DNA of 27,180 nucleotides from Bacteroidota bacterium (GTDB lineage Bacteria; Bacteroidota; Bacteroidia; Bacteroidales; Porphyromonadaceae), in the NCBI GenBank assembly GCA_023388555.1, contig JAEWGA010000011.1, positions 1-27,180 of the forward strand. Reading direction: 5' to 3'. Each line of letters opens with the position of its first letter. Position 1 is the stretch's first letter. Under the pieces are notes generated by a model, which was given only the letters and a program-made list of their open reading frames with translations, did no database searches and had not been told where the DNA came from. Below, one piece after another: positions 1 through 7,309 of the stretch. The position numbers and the translations under genes are program-made.

Positions 1-2
1 AG

Positions 3-410
3 AATAAAGTGTACAAGGTAGATGCAATTAAAGCATTAGCCAAGGACCCTAAAACCTCCGAAGCAGATAAAAAAATTATAGCTCGTATCATTACACCCAA
101 TGGAGATATTGTAGAGTCGGCAAAAAATGGGTACCAGGATGACGATATCAGATATTACTTCGGGAGTCTAAGCTGGTACGCTGTTCCTATCCAGCACTTC
201 TCTGCTGTCGACTTGGGCGGAAACTACCCATATGGTCGCTACGGTGTGGTCCGAAACACTTTGTACATCATGAACATAAAAGCCTTTGCTACCTTCCCCT
301 CGGCAACGCCTGGGGCTATAGGGTTTGACCGCGACTACGAGGCTGAGGCTACAAATGCATCTTTATCCTTTCCCGAGCGTAATATCATAAAAATGGACAT
401 TATAATATAA
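3..410 (+). CDS. Fimbrillin (FimA/Mfa1-type major fimbrial subunit), C-terminal part, cut by window edge
   Basis: The frame is open to the left edge, so this is the last ~135 codons of a longer gene; the GTG at 9 is only the first in-frame start-like codon and is not a supported start. The segment GRYGVVRNTLYIMNIKAF resembles the conserved 'YGVVRNxxY..NI' stretch near the C-terminus of Bacteroidales type V fimbrillins (FimA/Mfa1 superfamily), the region that carries the donor or acceptor strand of the polymerising subunit. These are normally lipoproteins processed by an Arg gingipain-like protease and assembled by strand exchange at the cell surface; the signal sequence and cleavage site lie outside the window. 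No minor-subunit or anchor gene follows: a strong terminator closes the unit at 440. The family call rests on one motif and overall look, and the exact subunit class is not determinable. Confidence 0.6.
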   Translation, partial: NKVYKVDAIKALAKDPKTSEADKKIIARIITPNGDIVESAKNGYQDDDIRYYFGSLSWYAVPIQHFSAVDLGGNYPYGRYGVVRNTLYIMNIKAFATFPSATPGAIGFDRDYEAEATNASLSFPERNIIKMDIII

Positions 411-439
411 CCACCCTAACATATACACTTAACCCAAGA

Positions 440-499
440 GGGGCGTATCAAAATTCTGCTTAGGTAAGGAGAGCAGAATTTTGATACGCCCCCTTTTTT
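440..499 (+). terminator. Rho-independent terminator after the fimbrillin gene
   Basis: Two perfectly complementary 21-nt arms (440-460 and 472-492) are separated by an 11-nt loop and followed by six T. The stem starts GGGGCGTATC. It is 30 bp after the fimbrillin stop codon and is one of the longest perfect stems in the window. Confidence 0.9.
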
Positions 500-691
500 A
501 CACCCCCAAAGGCATTGTCGGGTATAACGAACACCACTTAAGGTGTTGTGCCAAAATCATTTTTATTGCACACACAGGTAGGAGGGGGTAAGCGTTACTC
601 CTATACCTATCCTCACAATAAAAACGAAAAAAAAGGATTTTCCCTGCTTGAATGTTCCCTATGTGTGATATTCAAGAAACGAAAGGTAAGA

Positions 692-723
692 TTTCTTTTT
701 TGCGGTAAAATAGTATATCTTTG
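692..723 (+). promoter_or_regulatory. Bacteroidota-type promoter upstream of the propeller lipoprotein
   Basis: TATCTTTG at 716-723 matches the -7 consensus TAnnTTTG of the Bacteroidota primary sigma factor. A T-rich TTTC at 692-695 lies 20 nt upstream, where the -33 TTTG element is expected. This would start transcription near 730, giving a leader of ~230 nt before the lipoprotein ATG, with a small ORF inside it. Confidence 0.5.
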
Positions 724-792
724 GAGTTGTGTGAAAATGCATTTGGATTCATTACGGTGAGCCAATAATTAACCTTCTCAAAATCGAATATT

Positions 793-924
793 ATGAGCCT
801 TCCCAAAAAGGGAATAACAAACATTAGGTTGTTGCAACTGTCGCAGTTCTGCTCTTTAAGGTACTGGGATATCTGCTTATCCTTTGCTGCTATGGATTTC
901 TCCAGAAAAAAGAGTGCTAAATAG
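793..924 (+). CDS. Possible 43-residue small ORF in the leader
   Basis: An ATG-initiated frame of 43 codons begins MSLPKKGITNIRLLQLSQ and ends FSRKKSAK before TAG. It is basic at both ends with two Cys in the middle, and lies about 60 nt after the predicted transcription start and 35 nt before the lipoprotein gene. No family is recognised and no strong ribosome binding site is seen. Short peptide genes do occur upstream of 6-bladed propeller lipoproteins in Bacteroidales, but this one shows no known leader motif (no GG or NVEALA-like tail). It may equally be chance. Confidence 0.25.
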   Translation: MSLPKKGITNIRLLQLSQFCSLRYWDICLSFAAMDFSRKKSAK

Positions 925-959
925 TCGATGTGTAATTACTAACTCCATAAAAACTTTCT

Positions 960-2087
960 ATGAATACAAAAAACGTCAAATGTGTAATTAAAGCATTCGT
1001 GTGTTTGCTACTGTGTGCATCATGTTCTCCTCGCGATAATCAGGAGACAATCGGGAGTATTGCCATAAACGTAAAAGAGCTATCGGGCCTGAAGCCTATA
1101 TTGGATAGTTACAGATATGTTAGGCTGCAAACGCCTGATACCTGTATTATTAAGTCTGTTAATAAAATTGTCCCAACAGACTCGTTGTTATTTGTTATGG
1201 ATGAGTCCACCACTATATACATCTGTAACTATAATGGAGAGTTTTTGAAAAAGATAAGCCATAAAGGGCATGGTAGGGGCGAATACCTTAAGATAACCGA
1301 TTTTGACGTGTATGGTAACCAGTTATGGATATTGGATTCTCAGCTCAATAAAATATTACGATACGGACTGGACGGCAAGTTAAAGCACGAACACAGATTG
1401 CCCGACTCGTACCATTCTATTTCTGTTCAACCAAATGGTAAGGTATTCTTGTGTTCGCAGCAAAGTAATGAGGGATTATACAATTTTGTGTTGTATGATA
1501 CCGAAACCGAGGCGGTAGTGAATAAACTGGCAAAGTTTAACAAGAACAATAGTTGTGTTCAACGGGATTTTCACGACTTTATTGGCCGGAGTGCAGACAC
1601 TCTTGTTGTGGCTAATAGGTTCGATCATATGATTTACAACCTTACGCCCGATAGCTACTCGCCTCGCTTAACCTTGTCATTCAATACCGACGATGCGCTC
1701 CCTGCCAATACAGAAGAATTAGATTATTTTCAGTTGTTGGAGGAGACTCGGTTTAAAAACGTGGTTAAAAATCCCTACTTGTACTATCAAAACCCTAAGC
1801 AAACCATAATAGGGTATTACCTTTTTGATAACTATGGCGACTGTTACTATTTAACAAGTATAGCCAATGACGGAACGCAGCATACCGCACGCCTTTTGGC
1901 AAAAGCCGATCCGGATTTCCCCTACATTAGCCCTATTCTTGCTCAGTTTGCCGATGAATTGGTGTCTGTTTTTCCTGCTGGAAATATCTTGAGGTTGGAA
2001 AAGAATTTGGGCTTGGATTTATTTACAAATATGGGCGTTACACCGTCGGACAATCCAATTATATTCTTCCATCACATTCGAAAATGA
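960..2087 (+). CDS. 6-bladed beta-propeller lipoprotein
   Basis: 375 residues. The N-terminus has a hydrophobic core and a lipobox ending LLCASC with Cys22 as the lipidated residue, so the mature protein is probably anchored in the outer membrane. After a short linker the sequence shows repeating propeller-blade features: YVRLQTPDTCIIKSVNKI, then LLFVMDESTTIYICNYNG..FLKKISHKGHGRGEY, then DFDVYGNQLWILDSQLNKILRYGLDGK. This is the pattern of the Bacteroidales 6-bladed propeller family (NHL-like, DUF4934/DUF5128 type). Proteins of this type are common in gut and oral Bacteroidales; ligands are mostly unknown, so none is claimed here. It is transcribed alone, after the promoter-like box at 716-723, and a terminator candidate lies at 2239. 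The ATG at 960 is preferred because it directly precedes the signal peptide. Confidence 0.75.
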   Translation: MNTKNVKCVIKAFVCLLLCASCSPRDNQETIGSIAINVKELSGLKPILDSYRYVRLQTPDTCIIKSVNKIVPTDSLLFVMDESTTIYICNYNGEFLKKISHKGHGRGEYLKITDFDVYGNQLWILDSQLNKILRYGLDGKLKHEHRLPDSYHSISVQPNGKVFLCSQQSNEGLYNFVLYDTETEAVVNKLAKFNKNNSCVQRDFHDFIGRSADTLVVANRFDHMIYNLTPDSYSPRLTLSFNTDDALPANTEELDYFQLLEETRFKNVVKNPYLYYQNPKQTIIGYYLFDNYGDCYYLTSIANDGTQHTARLLAKADPDFPYISPILAQFADELVSVFPAGNILRLEKNLGLDLFTNMGVTPSDNPIIFFHHIRK

Positions 2088-2115
2088 TAAATGCTGGCGT
2101 ATTACCTTAGCTGCT

Positions 2116-2199
2116 TTAGAACGTGCTACTGTAATAAATGTATGCACCTAAAGAAAGCGGAAGAATACCTATTAATGCCATAAGTGCCCATACGAGCAT
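2116..2199 (-). CDS. Possible 27-residue hydrophobic peptide
   Basis: An ATG-initiated frame on the minus strand encodes MLVWALMALIGILPLSLG followed by AYIYYSSTF and a stop. It reads as one transmembrane helix with an aromatic C-terminal flank, a layout seen in small membrane subunits of transporters or oxidases. No partner gene, promoter or ribosome site is visible, and an in-frame stop lies a few codons upstream. A chance hydrophobic frame is quite possible. Confidence 0.2.
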   Translation of the reverse strand: MLVWALMALIGILPLSLGAYIYYSSTF

Positions 2200-2238
2200 A
2201 GACGTCGTATCTGCACTCTAAAAAGAAAGTATAGGAGG

Positions 2239-2280
2239 GGCTGTGTCGTAATAAAGGGTTACGGCGCAGCCTCTTTTTTT
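2239..2280 (+). terminator. Rho-independent terminator candidate
   Basis: Arms 2239-2251 and 2259-2271 pair over 13 positions (two of them G-U) around a 7-nt loop, followed by TCTTTTTTT. It probably terminates the propeller lipoprotein transcript, whose stop codon is ~150 bp upstream. Confidence 0.75.
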
Positions 2281-2960
2281 GCGCCCAATCGTCCCAACCG
2301 GCTTCTCCTACTACACTTCCCCTTTTTTACGTCGAAATGCAGCCTGAAATTTATCCCGAAAACGGAACAAAATTCACCCCGAAAAATTGGATTGCTTTTT
2401 GCCCGAAAATTGTCTCCCGAACAAGACAAAAAAGGGAGTATTTTTTGACCGAAATTTGAACCTAAAAATAAGGGAGAAATTGGGGCGTTTTTTGGGGCGA
2501 AAAATGAGGTGAAAAAGGGGGAAATTTTAGGTGATTTTGGGGGTGAAAGTGCGACCGCTTGCAATCCCTTTATTGGAGCGGGTTTGCGAGGGGTGTTAAA
2601 AGTTGTGTAAAAATAACTGCGCTTTCTTTTTCAACAAACTGCGCTTTTCGTTGCGACAAACTGCGCTTTCTTTTTTGAAGGACTCCGCCTTCTTTTTTTT
2701 TTGCACTCCAAATTACCCCAAATTTTCTACAGAATTTATGCCCAGTTTGTACCTCGAATTCTGCCCCTCATTTACCCCTAATTTTTACCCCAAAACTGCC
2801 CCAAGAAAACACTTCCAAACCGTCCCCAAAAATCCCCTTCCAATCCACCTAAATCTGCCCCCCAATCCCCCTCCATTTTAGCCCTAAAATTTCATCTCTA
2901 ACCTACCGCCCCCAATCACCGCCCCTAAACTCCCCCCCGAAAGCTCCCTTCCGAAAGCAG
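2281..2960. repeat. Non-coding mosaic repeat: G-rich block, 22-bp array, C-rich block
   Basis: The plus strand is G-rich with A/T tracts up to about 2590 (many runs such as TTTTGGGGG), then carries the 22-bp unit array (2604-2702), then turns C-rich up to about 2960. The C-rich side reads like a diverged reverse complement of the G-rich side, so the whole is loosely palindromic around the array. The right edge of the window repeats parts of it: 2491-2506 matches 27012-27027 in 15 of 16 bases, and 2530-2548 matches 27041-27059 in 18 of 19. Frames through it translate to low-complexity strings with no protein character. Confidence 0.6.
2604..2688 (+). repeat. Left copy of an 85-bp inverted repeat built of 22-bp units
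   Basis: Three consecutive 22-bp units at 2615-2636, 2637-2658 and 2659-2680 each begin AACTGCGCTTT; a fourth, diverged unit (GACTCCGCCTTC start) fills 2681-2702. The 85 bp from 2604 to 2688 recur as reverse complement at 27096-27180 with one mismatch (G versus A in the second unit). Confidence 0.95.
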
Positions 2961-2991
2961 TGCTTGCTACCTCCTCTCTCTTCCTTGGTTG

Positions 2992-3090
2992 CCCGCCTAC
3001 TCCGCGGGTTGCTTCCGCCTTTTGTCCTCGCGATCCAATTCTCTACACCACACACAAACCTCCGGGGCGCCCCGCGTACTCCGCGGGTTG
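2992..3090 (+). repeat. Duplicated 20-mer with CCGCGG core
   Basis: Positions 2992-3011 and 3071-3090 are identical in 19 of 20 bases and share ACTCCGCGGGTTG. Each can fold on itself (CCCGC.../...GCGGG). Between them lies the 12-bp palindrome CGGGGCGCCCCG (about 3064-3075). This GC-rich patch stands out from the surrounding sequence; no gene is seen in it. Confidence 0.75.
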
Positions 3091-3203
3091 TTTTTACGTT
3101 GTTTTCCTTCTCTTTGGGTGGAGATGGACGGATTTGCTTGCAAGGGTGGGGGGAGTTATTGGTTTACGCTTGTGGGCTAACGTTTGTGATGATTATAACC
3201 AAA

Positions 3204-3242
3204 AACACCAGCAACTATGCCTACTACATAGTTGCTGGTGTT
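3204..3242. other. Perfect 16-bp hairpin downstream of gyrB
   Basis: Arms 3204-3219 and 3227-3242 (AACACCAGCAACTATG and its complement) flank a 7-nt loop. On the minus strand it is followed by TTTTTGG, on the plus strand by GTAAGGGTAAAAAAAA. It sits directly beyond the gyrB terminator and may be a second or bidirectional terminator, or part of the neighbouring repeat region. Confidence 0.6.
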
Positions 3243-3250
3243 GTAAGGGT

Positions 3251-3294
3251 AAAAAAAAGAGTGGGCAGAAAACGAATCTGTTCTCTGCCCACTT
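3251..3294 (-). terminator. Rho-independent terminator of gyrB
   Basis: On the minus strand an AGTGGGCAGA-type stem (3280-3293 with 3260-3273, one mismatch) is followed by an eight-T tract (3251-3258). It begins about 15 bp after the gyrB stop codon. Confidence 0.85.
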
Positions 3295-3307
3295 GGTTGT
3301 TTAGGTT

Positions 3308-5263
3308 TTATGCATCTATTTGTGCATAGGTGGCATGTTCGGTAATGAATTCTCGGCGGGGGGCTACATCTTCGCCCATTAGCATAGAGAATATAACATC
3401 TGCTTCGGCCGCATTTTCTAAGGTTACTTGTTTTAAAAAGCGGTTTTCGGGGTTCATGGTGGTGTCCCATAGTTGGTGGTCGTCCATTTCACCTAACCCT
3501 TTATAGCGTTGTGTTACGATTTGGGTTTCATCGCCACCGGCGTATTTGGCAATAAAGTTTTTACGGTCGGTATCGGTCCAGCAGTACTCTTCTACCTGGC
3601 CTTTTCGGCATTGGTATAATGGAGGTGTTGCTAAGTATACATAGCCTTTTTCTATTAGGACGCGCATGTGGCGGAAGAAGAAGGTGAGAATAAGCGTAGC
3701 AATGTGGCTGCCGTCCACATCGGCATCGGTCATGATTATTACTTTATGATACCTGAGTTTGGAGATGTTAAGAGCTTTGGGGTCCTCTTCTGTACCAATG
3801 GTTACTCCAAGAGCGGTGTACATTGCTCGGATTTCTTCGTTCTCCAAGACTTTGTGGTGCATAGCTTTTTCCACATTTAGGATTTTACCACGCAGTGGAA
3901 GAATGGCTTGGAACATGGAGTCCCGTCCTTTTTTTGCTGTACCACCGGCTGAGTCACCCTCTACCAAGAAAAGCTCACACATTTGCGGGTCGCGGCTACG
4001 GCAGTCGGTAAGTTTACCTGGTAGCCCACCTCCAAACATAGGGCCTTTACGTTGCACCATGTCCCGTGCTTTACGGGCGGCTATACGTGCTTTGGCGGCG
4101 ACAACCACTTTGTCGACAATCATGCGGGCTTGTTTAGGGTTTTCTTCCAGGTAGTGCCCTAACGCTTCGCCTACGGCTTGGTCCACGGATCCCGATACTT
4201 CGGTATTTCCCAATTTGGTTTTTGTTTGTCCCTCGAATTGGGGTTCTGCAACTTTAATGGATATTACGGCGGTAAGGCCTTCCCTAAAGTCGTCTCCGGA
4301 TACTTCCACCTTTTCTTTTTCTAAGATTTTGGAGTCGTCGGCATATTTTTTGAGGGTACGGGTTAATGCGCGTCGAAAGCCTGCAAGGTGTGTTCCCCCT
4401 TCTATGGTGTTTATGTTGTTAACGTAGGAGTAGACGTTTTCGTTGTAGGAGGAGTTGTATGTCATGGCTACCTCTACGGGGATTCCATTTTTCTCGGTGA
4501 TAATGTGTATTACGTCGTCGATGAGGGGGTCCTTGTTGCTGTCCAGGTATTTTACAAATTCTTTAAGCCCGTCTTGTGAGCGGAAGGATTGTTGTTTGGG
4601 GTTTCCCTCTTGGTCTCTGTCCCTATAGTCGGTAATATTTAGGGTTATACCGGCATTCAGGTAGGAAAGTTCGCGTAGCCTGTCGGCTAAGGTTTTGTAT
4701 TGGTATATTGTGGTATTGAATATTTCGGCATCGGGTTTGAAGGTGATGGAGGTACCCCTGCGTTCGGTCTCGCCAATAACTTTTACCTCGGCTTGAGGAA
4801 TACCTCGGCTAAATTCCTGCATGTATATTTTGCCATCGCGGTAAACTTCGGCTCGTAAGTAGGTGGAAAGGGCATTCACGCAAGATACCCCAACTCCGTG
4901 TAGTCCGCCGGATACTTTGTAGGACCCTTTGTCGAACTTTCCCCCGGCATGCAGTACGGTTAGTACAACTTCTAAGGCCGATTTGCCTAATTTTTCGTGT
5001 TTATCTACGGGGATACCACGTCCGTTATCGTGTACGGAGATGGAGTTGTCTTCATTAATCTCTACATCTATGCGGTTGCAGTAGCCGGCCATTGCTTCGT
5101 CGATAGAGTTATCCACCACCTCGTATACTAAGTGGTGTAGCCCTTTTTCCCCTATGTCGCCAATGTACATTGCGGGGCGTTTACGAACGGCTTCTAAGCC
5201 TTCAAGAACTTGTATGTTGGACGAGTCGTAGAGTCCGGCAGTATTAGGCGTTTGGTCGCTCAT
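3308..5263 (-). CDS. gyrB: DNA gyrase subunit B
   Basis: 651 residues, the usual length for a Bacteroidota GyrB without the proteobacterial insert. It is the ATPase subunit of the A2B2 gyrase that introduces negative supercoils. The GHKL ATPase domain has YEVVDNSIDEA (Glu48 activates water, Asn52 binds Mg), DNGRGIP (79-85) and the SGGLHGVG lid (118-125). The transducer domain contains QTKTKLGN (346-353). The TOPRIM part has EGDSAGG (435-441), PLRGKILNVEKA and TDADVDG (512-518), and the C-terminus has QRYKGLGEMD. ParE is the alternative, but the EGLEAVRKRPAMYIGD start and the short C-terminus fit GyrB of Bacteroidales. The gene stands alone, with its own promoter-like box upstream and terminator downstream; gyrA is not in the window. 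Confidence 0.95.
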   Translation of the reverse strand: MSDQTPNTAGLYDSSNIQVLEGLEAVRKRPAMYIGDIGEKGLHHLVYEVVDNSIDEAMAGYCNRIDVEINEDNSISVHDNGRGIPVDKHEKLGKSALEVVLTVLHAGGKFDKGSYKVSGGLHGVGVSCVNALSTYLRAEVYRDGKIYMQEFSRGIPQAEVKVIGETERRGTSITFKPDAEIFNTTIYQYKTLADRLRELSYLNAGITLNITDYRDRDQEGNPKQQSFRSQDGLKEFVKYLDSNKDPLIDDVIHIITEKNGIPVEVAMTYNSSYNENVYSYVNNINTIEGGTHLAGFRRALTRTLKKYADDSKILEKEKVEVSGDDFREGLTAVISIKVAEPQFEGQTKTKLGNTEVSGSVDQAVGEALGHYLEENPKQARMIVDKVVVAAKARIAARKARDMVQRKGPMFGGGLPGKLTDCRSRDPQMCELFLVEGDSAGGTAKKGRDSMFQAILPLRGKILNVEKAMHHKVLENEEIRAMYTALGVTIGTEEDPKALNISKLRYHKVIIMTDADVDGSHIATLILTFFFRHMRVLIEKGYVYLATPPLYQCRKGQVEEYCWTDTDRKNFIAKYAGGDETQIVTQRYKGLGEMDDHQLWDTTMNPENRFLKQVTLENAAEADVIFSMLMGEDVAPRREFITEHATYAQIDA

Positions 5264-5345
5264 GATGTTCTCTTATAGAGTTATACTTAATGTTTTTTGC
5301 GTTAGGGATGCCAATGCCCCTATGGTAGTAGGGTGTGCATCATTA

Positions 5346-5353
5346 CAAAGGTA
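5346..5353 (-). promoter_or_regulatory. -7 box of gyrB promoter
   Basis: On the minus strand TACCTTTG matches TAnnTTTG, about 83 nt before the gyrB ATG. No clear -33 TTTG is found at the standard distance. The 150 bp between this box and the fhs terminator are G/T-rich on the plus strand with no gene. Confidence 0.45.
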
Positions 5354-5475
5354 ACGAAAAATCCCCTTTGGGTGCTGTTATGTGCCAGAAGGTTTAGGAG
5401 AAAGGGTAATGTGCTTTTATGGGGTGGGGGGATGTGTAGTTTTGTGGTGTTTTGGGGGAGTTTTGTGGTAAGGGT

Positions 5476-5514
5476 AAAAAAAAGAGGGCGTGCCTGTTTT
5501 GACACACCCTCTTT
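5476..5514 (-). terminator. Rho-independent terminator of fhs
   Basis: Arms AAAGAGGGTGTG (5503-5514 on minus) and its partner at 5481-5492 pair over 12 positions with one wobble, followed by a T tract down to 5476. It lies about 25 bp after the fhs stop. Confidence 0.85.
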
Positions 5515-5539
5515 GGGGGGAAAGGGGGAAGAGAAGGGT

Positions 5540-7207
5540 TTAGCTCAGACCTTCTATTTCTCCGTTTACAATGTCGATGTGAAGTGCAGAAGGGGCTTTA
5601 GGAAGCCCGGGCATACGCATCATATCGCCCATGATAACCACAATCATTTCGGCACCGGCATTAACAACAACGTCTTGTACTTTAAGGGTAAACCCTTCGG
5701 GAGCACCGTATGCTGTTGGGTTGTCCGAGAAGGAGTATTGGGTTTTTGCAATACATACAGGGAAGTGGCTGTATCCCAGCTCTTCTATTTGTTTTATTTT
5801 CTTTAGGGCGCTGCTTTGGAATTCAACTACGTTAGCACCGTAAATTTGTCGGGCTATTTTATCCACTTTGGTTTGTATGGAGTCGGTTGTTTCGTATATA
5901 TGTTTTAGAGGTGCCGAGGGGTTTTGCTCTATGGCTTCTACAACTTTTTTTGCTAATTCCTCGGCACCAGCACTGCCTTCGGTGTAGGCTGTATTAACAG
6001 CAAAGGGTATACCCAGTTTTGTACAGTGGTTGCGTATTTCCTCTATCTCGGCGTCGGTATCTGTGGGGAAACGGTTAATGCATACTACCACGGATTGGCC
6101 GAAGTTTTGGAGGTTGGCAATGTGTTTATCCATATTGGCAAAACCTTTTATTAAAGCCTCCTGGTTGGGCTCTTTGAGTAGTTTTGCGTCGGCCCCACCG
6201 TGCATTTTTAGGGCCTGTGCTGTGGCTACTAAAACGGAGAGGCTGGGTTGTAGGCCCGCGGTCCTACATTTGATGTTGAAGAATTTTTCTCCTCCCAGGT
6301 CGGCACCAAATCCTGCCTCGGTAATAGCATAATCGCCATAGTTTAATGCCATTTTAGTTGCTATTACGGAGTTGCACCCGTGCGCTATATTAGCAAAAGG
6401 GCCACCGTGTATAATAGCAGCCGAGTGTTCGGTAGTTTGTACTAAGTTGGGGTTAATGGCATCTTGCAGTAGTACGGTAATGGCACCACCAACACCTAAG
6501 TCCTTTACGGTGAATGGTGAGCCATCTCGTTTGTAGGCGAGTAGGATGTTATCTATTCGTCGGCGTAAATCCTCGATATCTGATGCTAAGCATAGTATGG
6601 CCATTATTTCGGAGGCAGGGGTGATATCGAAGCCCGTTTCGGTAGGTATACCGTTTGTTACGGCGCCTAAGCCGGTAATGACGTTTCGTAAGGAGCGGTC
6701 GTTAACGTCCAATACACGCCTCCATAATATGCGCGATAAGCCCTCCGAGGTGTTTCGGTTTTGGTAGGCATAGTTGTCCAGTAGGGCAGCAATCATGTTG
6801 TTGGCCGAGGTAATGGCATGGAAATCGCCAGTGAAGTGCAAATTAATTTTCTCCATAGGCAACACTTGTGCATAACCGCCACCAGCAGCGCCACCTTTCA
6901 TGCCAAAGCAAGGGCCTAAAGATGGCTCCCGGAGCGCAACGATGGCTTTTTTTCCAATGCGTTGTAAGCCTAAGGCTAAGCCTACCGAAACCGTTGTTTT
7001 TCCTATTCCTGCTTTGGTTGGAGTGATGGCCGTAACGAGGATGAGCTTTCCGGCTTTTTTTGCATCGGAGCCAAGCAGGCTTGCATCCAGCTTGGCCATA
7101 TATTTTCCATAGGGTTGGAGGTTGTTGGCTGGTATTTGAAGGTTCTCGGCAATTTGAGAAATCTCTTTCAGTTGAGTTTCACGGGCTATTTGTATATCCG
7201 TTTTCAT
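5540..7207 (-). CDS. fhs: Formate--tetrahydrofolate ligase (10-formyl-THF synthetase)
   Basis: 555 residues, the family's usual length. The enzyme joins formate to tetrahydrofolate with ATP, giving 10-formyl-THF for purine and formyl-Met synthesis and other one-carbon reactions in the cytoplasm. The ATP-binding segment ITPTKAGIGKTTVSVGLALG (residues 61-80) is the FTHFS P-loop, here with KAGIGK where many homologues have PAGEGK. It is followed by REPSLGPCFGMKGGAAGGG (93-111), the family signature, then HFTGDFHAITSANNM and the C-terminal signature VVIMGDMMRMPGLP. The start MKTDIQIARETQL is typical. It is a single-gene unit with its own terminator; the divergent lipoprotein gene starts 102 bp away. 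Confidence 0.95.
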   Translation of the reverse strand: MKTDIQIARETQLKEISQIAENLQIPANNLQPYGKYMAKLDASLLGSDAKKAGKLILVTAITPTKAGIGKTTVSVGLALGLQRIGKKAIVALREPSLGPCFGMKGGAAGGGYAQVLPMEKINLHFTGDFHAITSANNMIAALLDNYAYQNRNTSEGLSRILWRRVLDVNDRSLRNVITGLGAVTNGIPTETGFDITPASEIMAILCLASDIEDLRRRIDNILLAYKRDGSPFTVKDLGVGGAITVLLQDAINPNLVQTTEHSAAIIHGGPFANIAHGCNSVIATKMALNYGDYAITEAGFGADLGGEKFFNIKCRTAGLQPSLSVLVATAQALKMHGGADAKLLKEPNQEALIKGFANMDKHIANLQNFGQSVVVCINRFPTDTDAEIEEIRNHCTKLGIPFAVNTAYTEGSAGAEELAKKVVEAIEQNPSAPLKHIYETTDSIQTKVDKIARQIYGANVVEFQSSALKKIKQIEELGYSHFPVCIAKTQYSFSDNPTAYGAPEGFTLKVQDVVVNAGAEMIVVIMGDMMRMPGLPKAPSALHIDIVNGEIEGLS

Positions 7208-7263
7208 AGTGTAGTGGATGGTGTTATAGATGAATAATAGGAACTAACCAATGGTATTTTCAT

Positions 7264-7271
7264 TACATTTG
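7264..7271 (+). promoter_or_regulatory. -7 box of the lipoprotein promoter
   Basis: TACATTTG matches TAnnTTTG and lies 38 nt upstream of the preferred ATG at 7310, so transcription would start near 7278. The -33 element is not clear. Confidence 0.45.
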
Positions 7272-7309
7272 GAGTGTTGTATAGTACTAATTCAAAAAAC
7301 AAAAGGATT

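Larger units (their letters stand above)
500..959. other. Intergenic leader region with no convincing large gene
   Basis: Between the terminator and the propeller lipoprotein lie 460 bp. Visible items are a small hairpin around 528-547 (AACACC/GGTGTT arms), inverted heptamers CTTGAAT/ATTCAAG at about 649-675, a promoter-like box at 716-723, and a possible 43-codon ORF at 793-924. The GTG-initiated frame 548-760 has no recognisable protein character and overlaps the promoter. Confidence 0.5.

Noticed and set aside
548..760. GTG-started 70-codon frame after the first terminator
   Set aside because: No protein-like features, overlaps the promoter-like box at 716-723 and hairpins; judged chance.
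2604..2702. 22-bp array considered as a CRISPR
   Set aside because: Units are directly adjacent with no spacers, only three to four copies, and no cas genes are present.
2259..2881. Frames through the G-rich and C-rich blocks on both strands
   Set aside because: They translate to Pro/Phe/Asn-rich low-complexity strings caused by the repeats, start inside a terminator or array, and show no domain.
2960..3470. Several overlapping frames across the GC-rich duplicated 20-mer and the gyrB 3' end
   Set aside because: Three frames are open at once, none has a family or start signal, and part overlaps gyrB antisense.
3668..4579. Open frames antisense to gyrB (and similar ones antisense to fhs, dsbD, the amidase gene and others)
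   Set aside because: They are shadows of strongly supported genes on the minus strand, without their own signals.
7274..7309. Upstream GTG start for the 7310 lipoprotein
   Set aside because: It lies next to the -7 box and would push the lipobox to residue 36; the ATG at 7310 has a good ribosome site.
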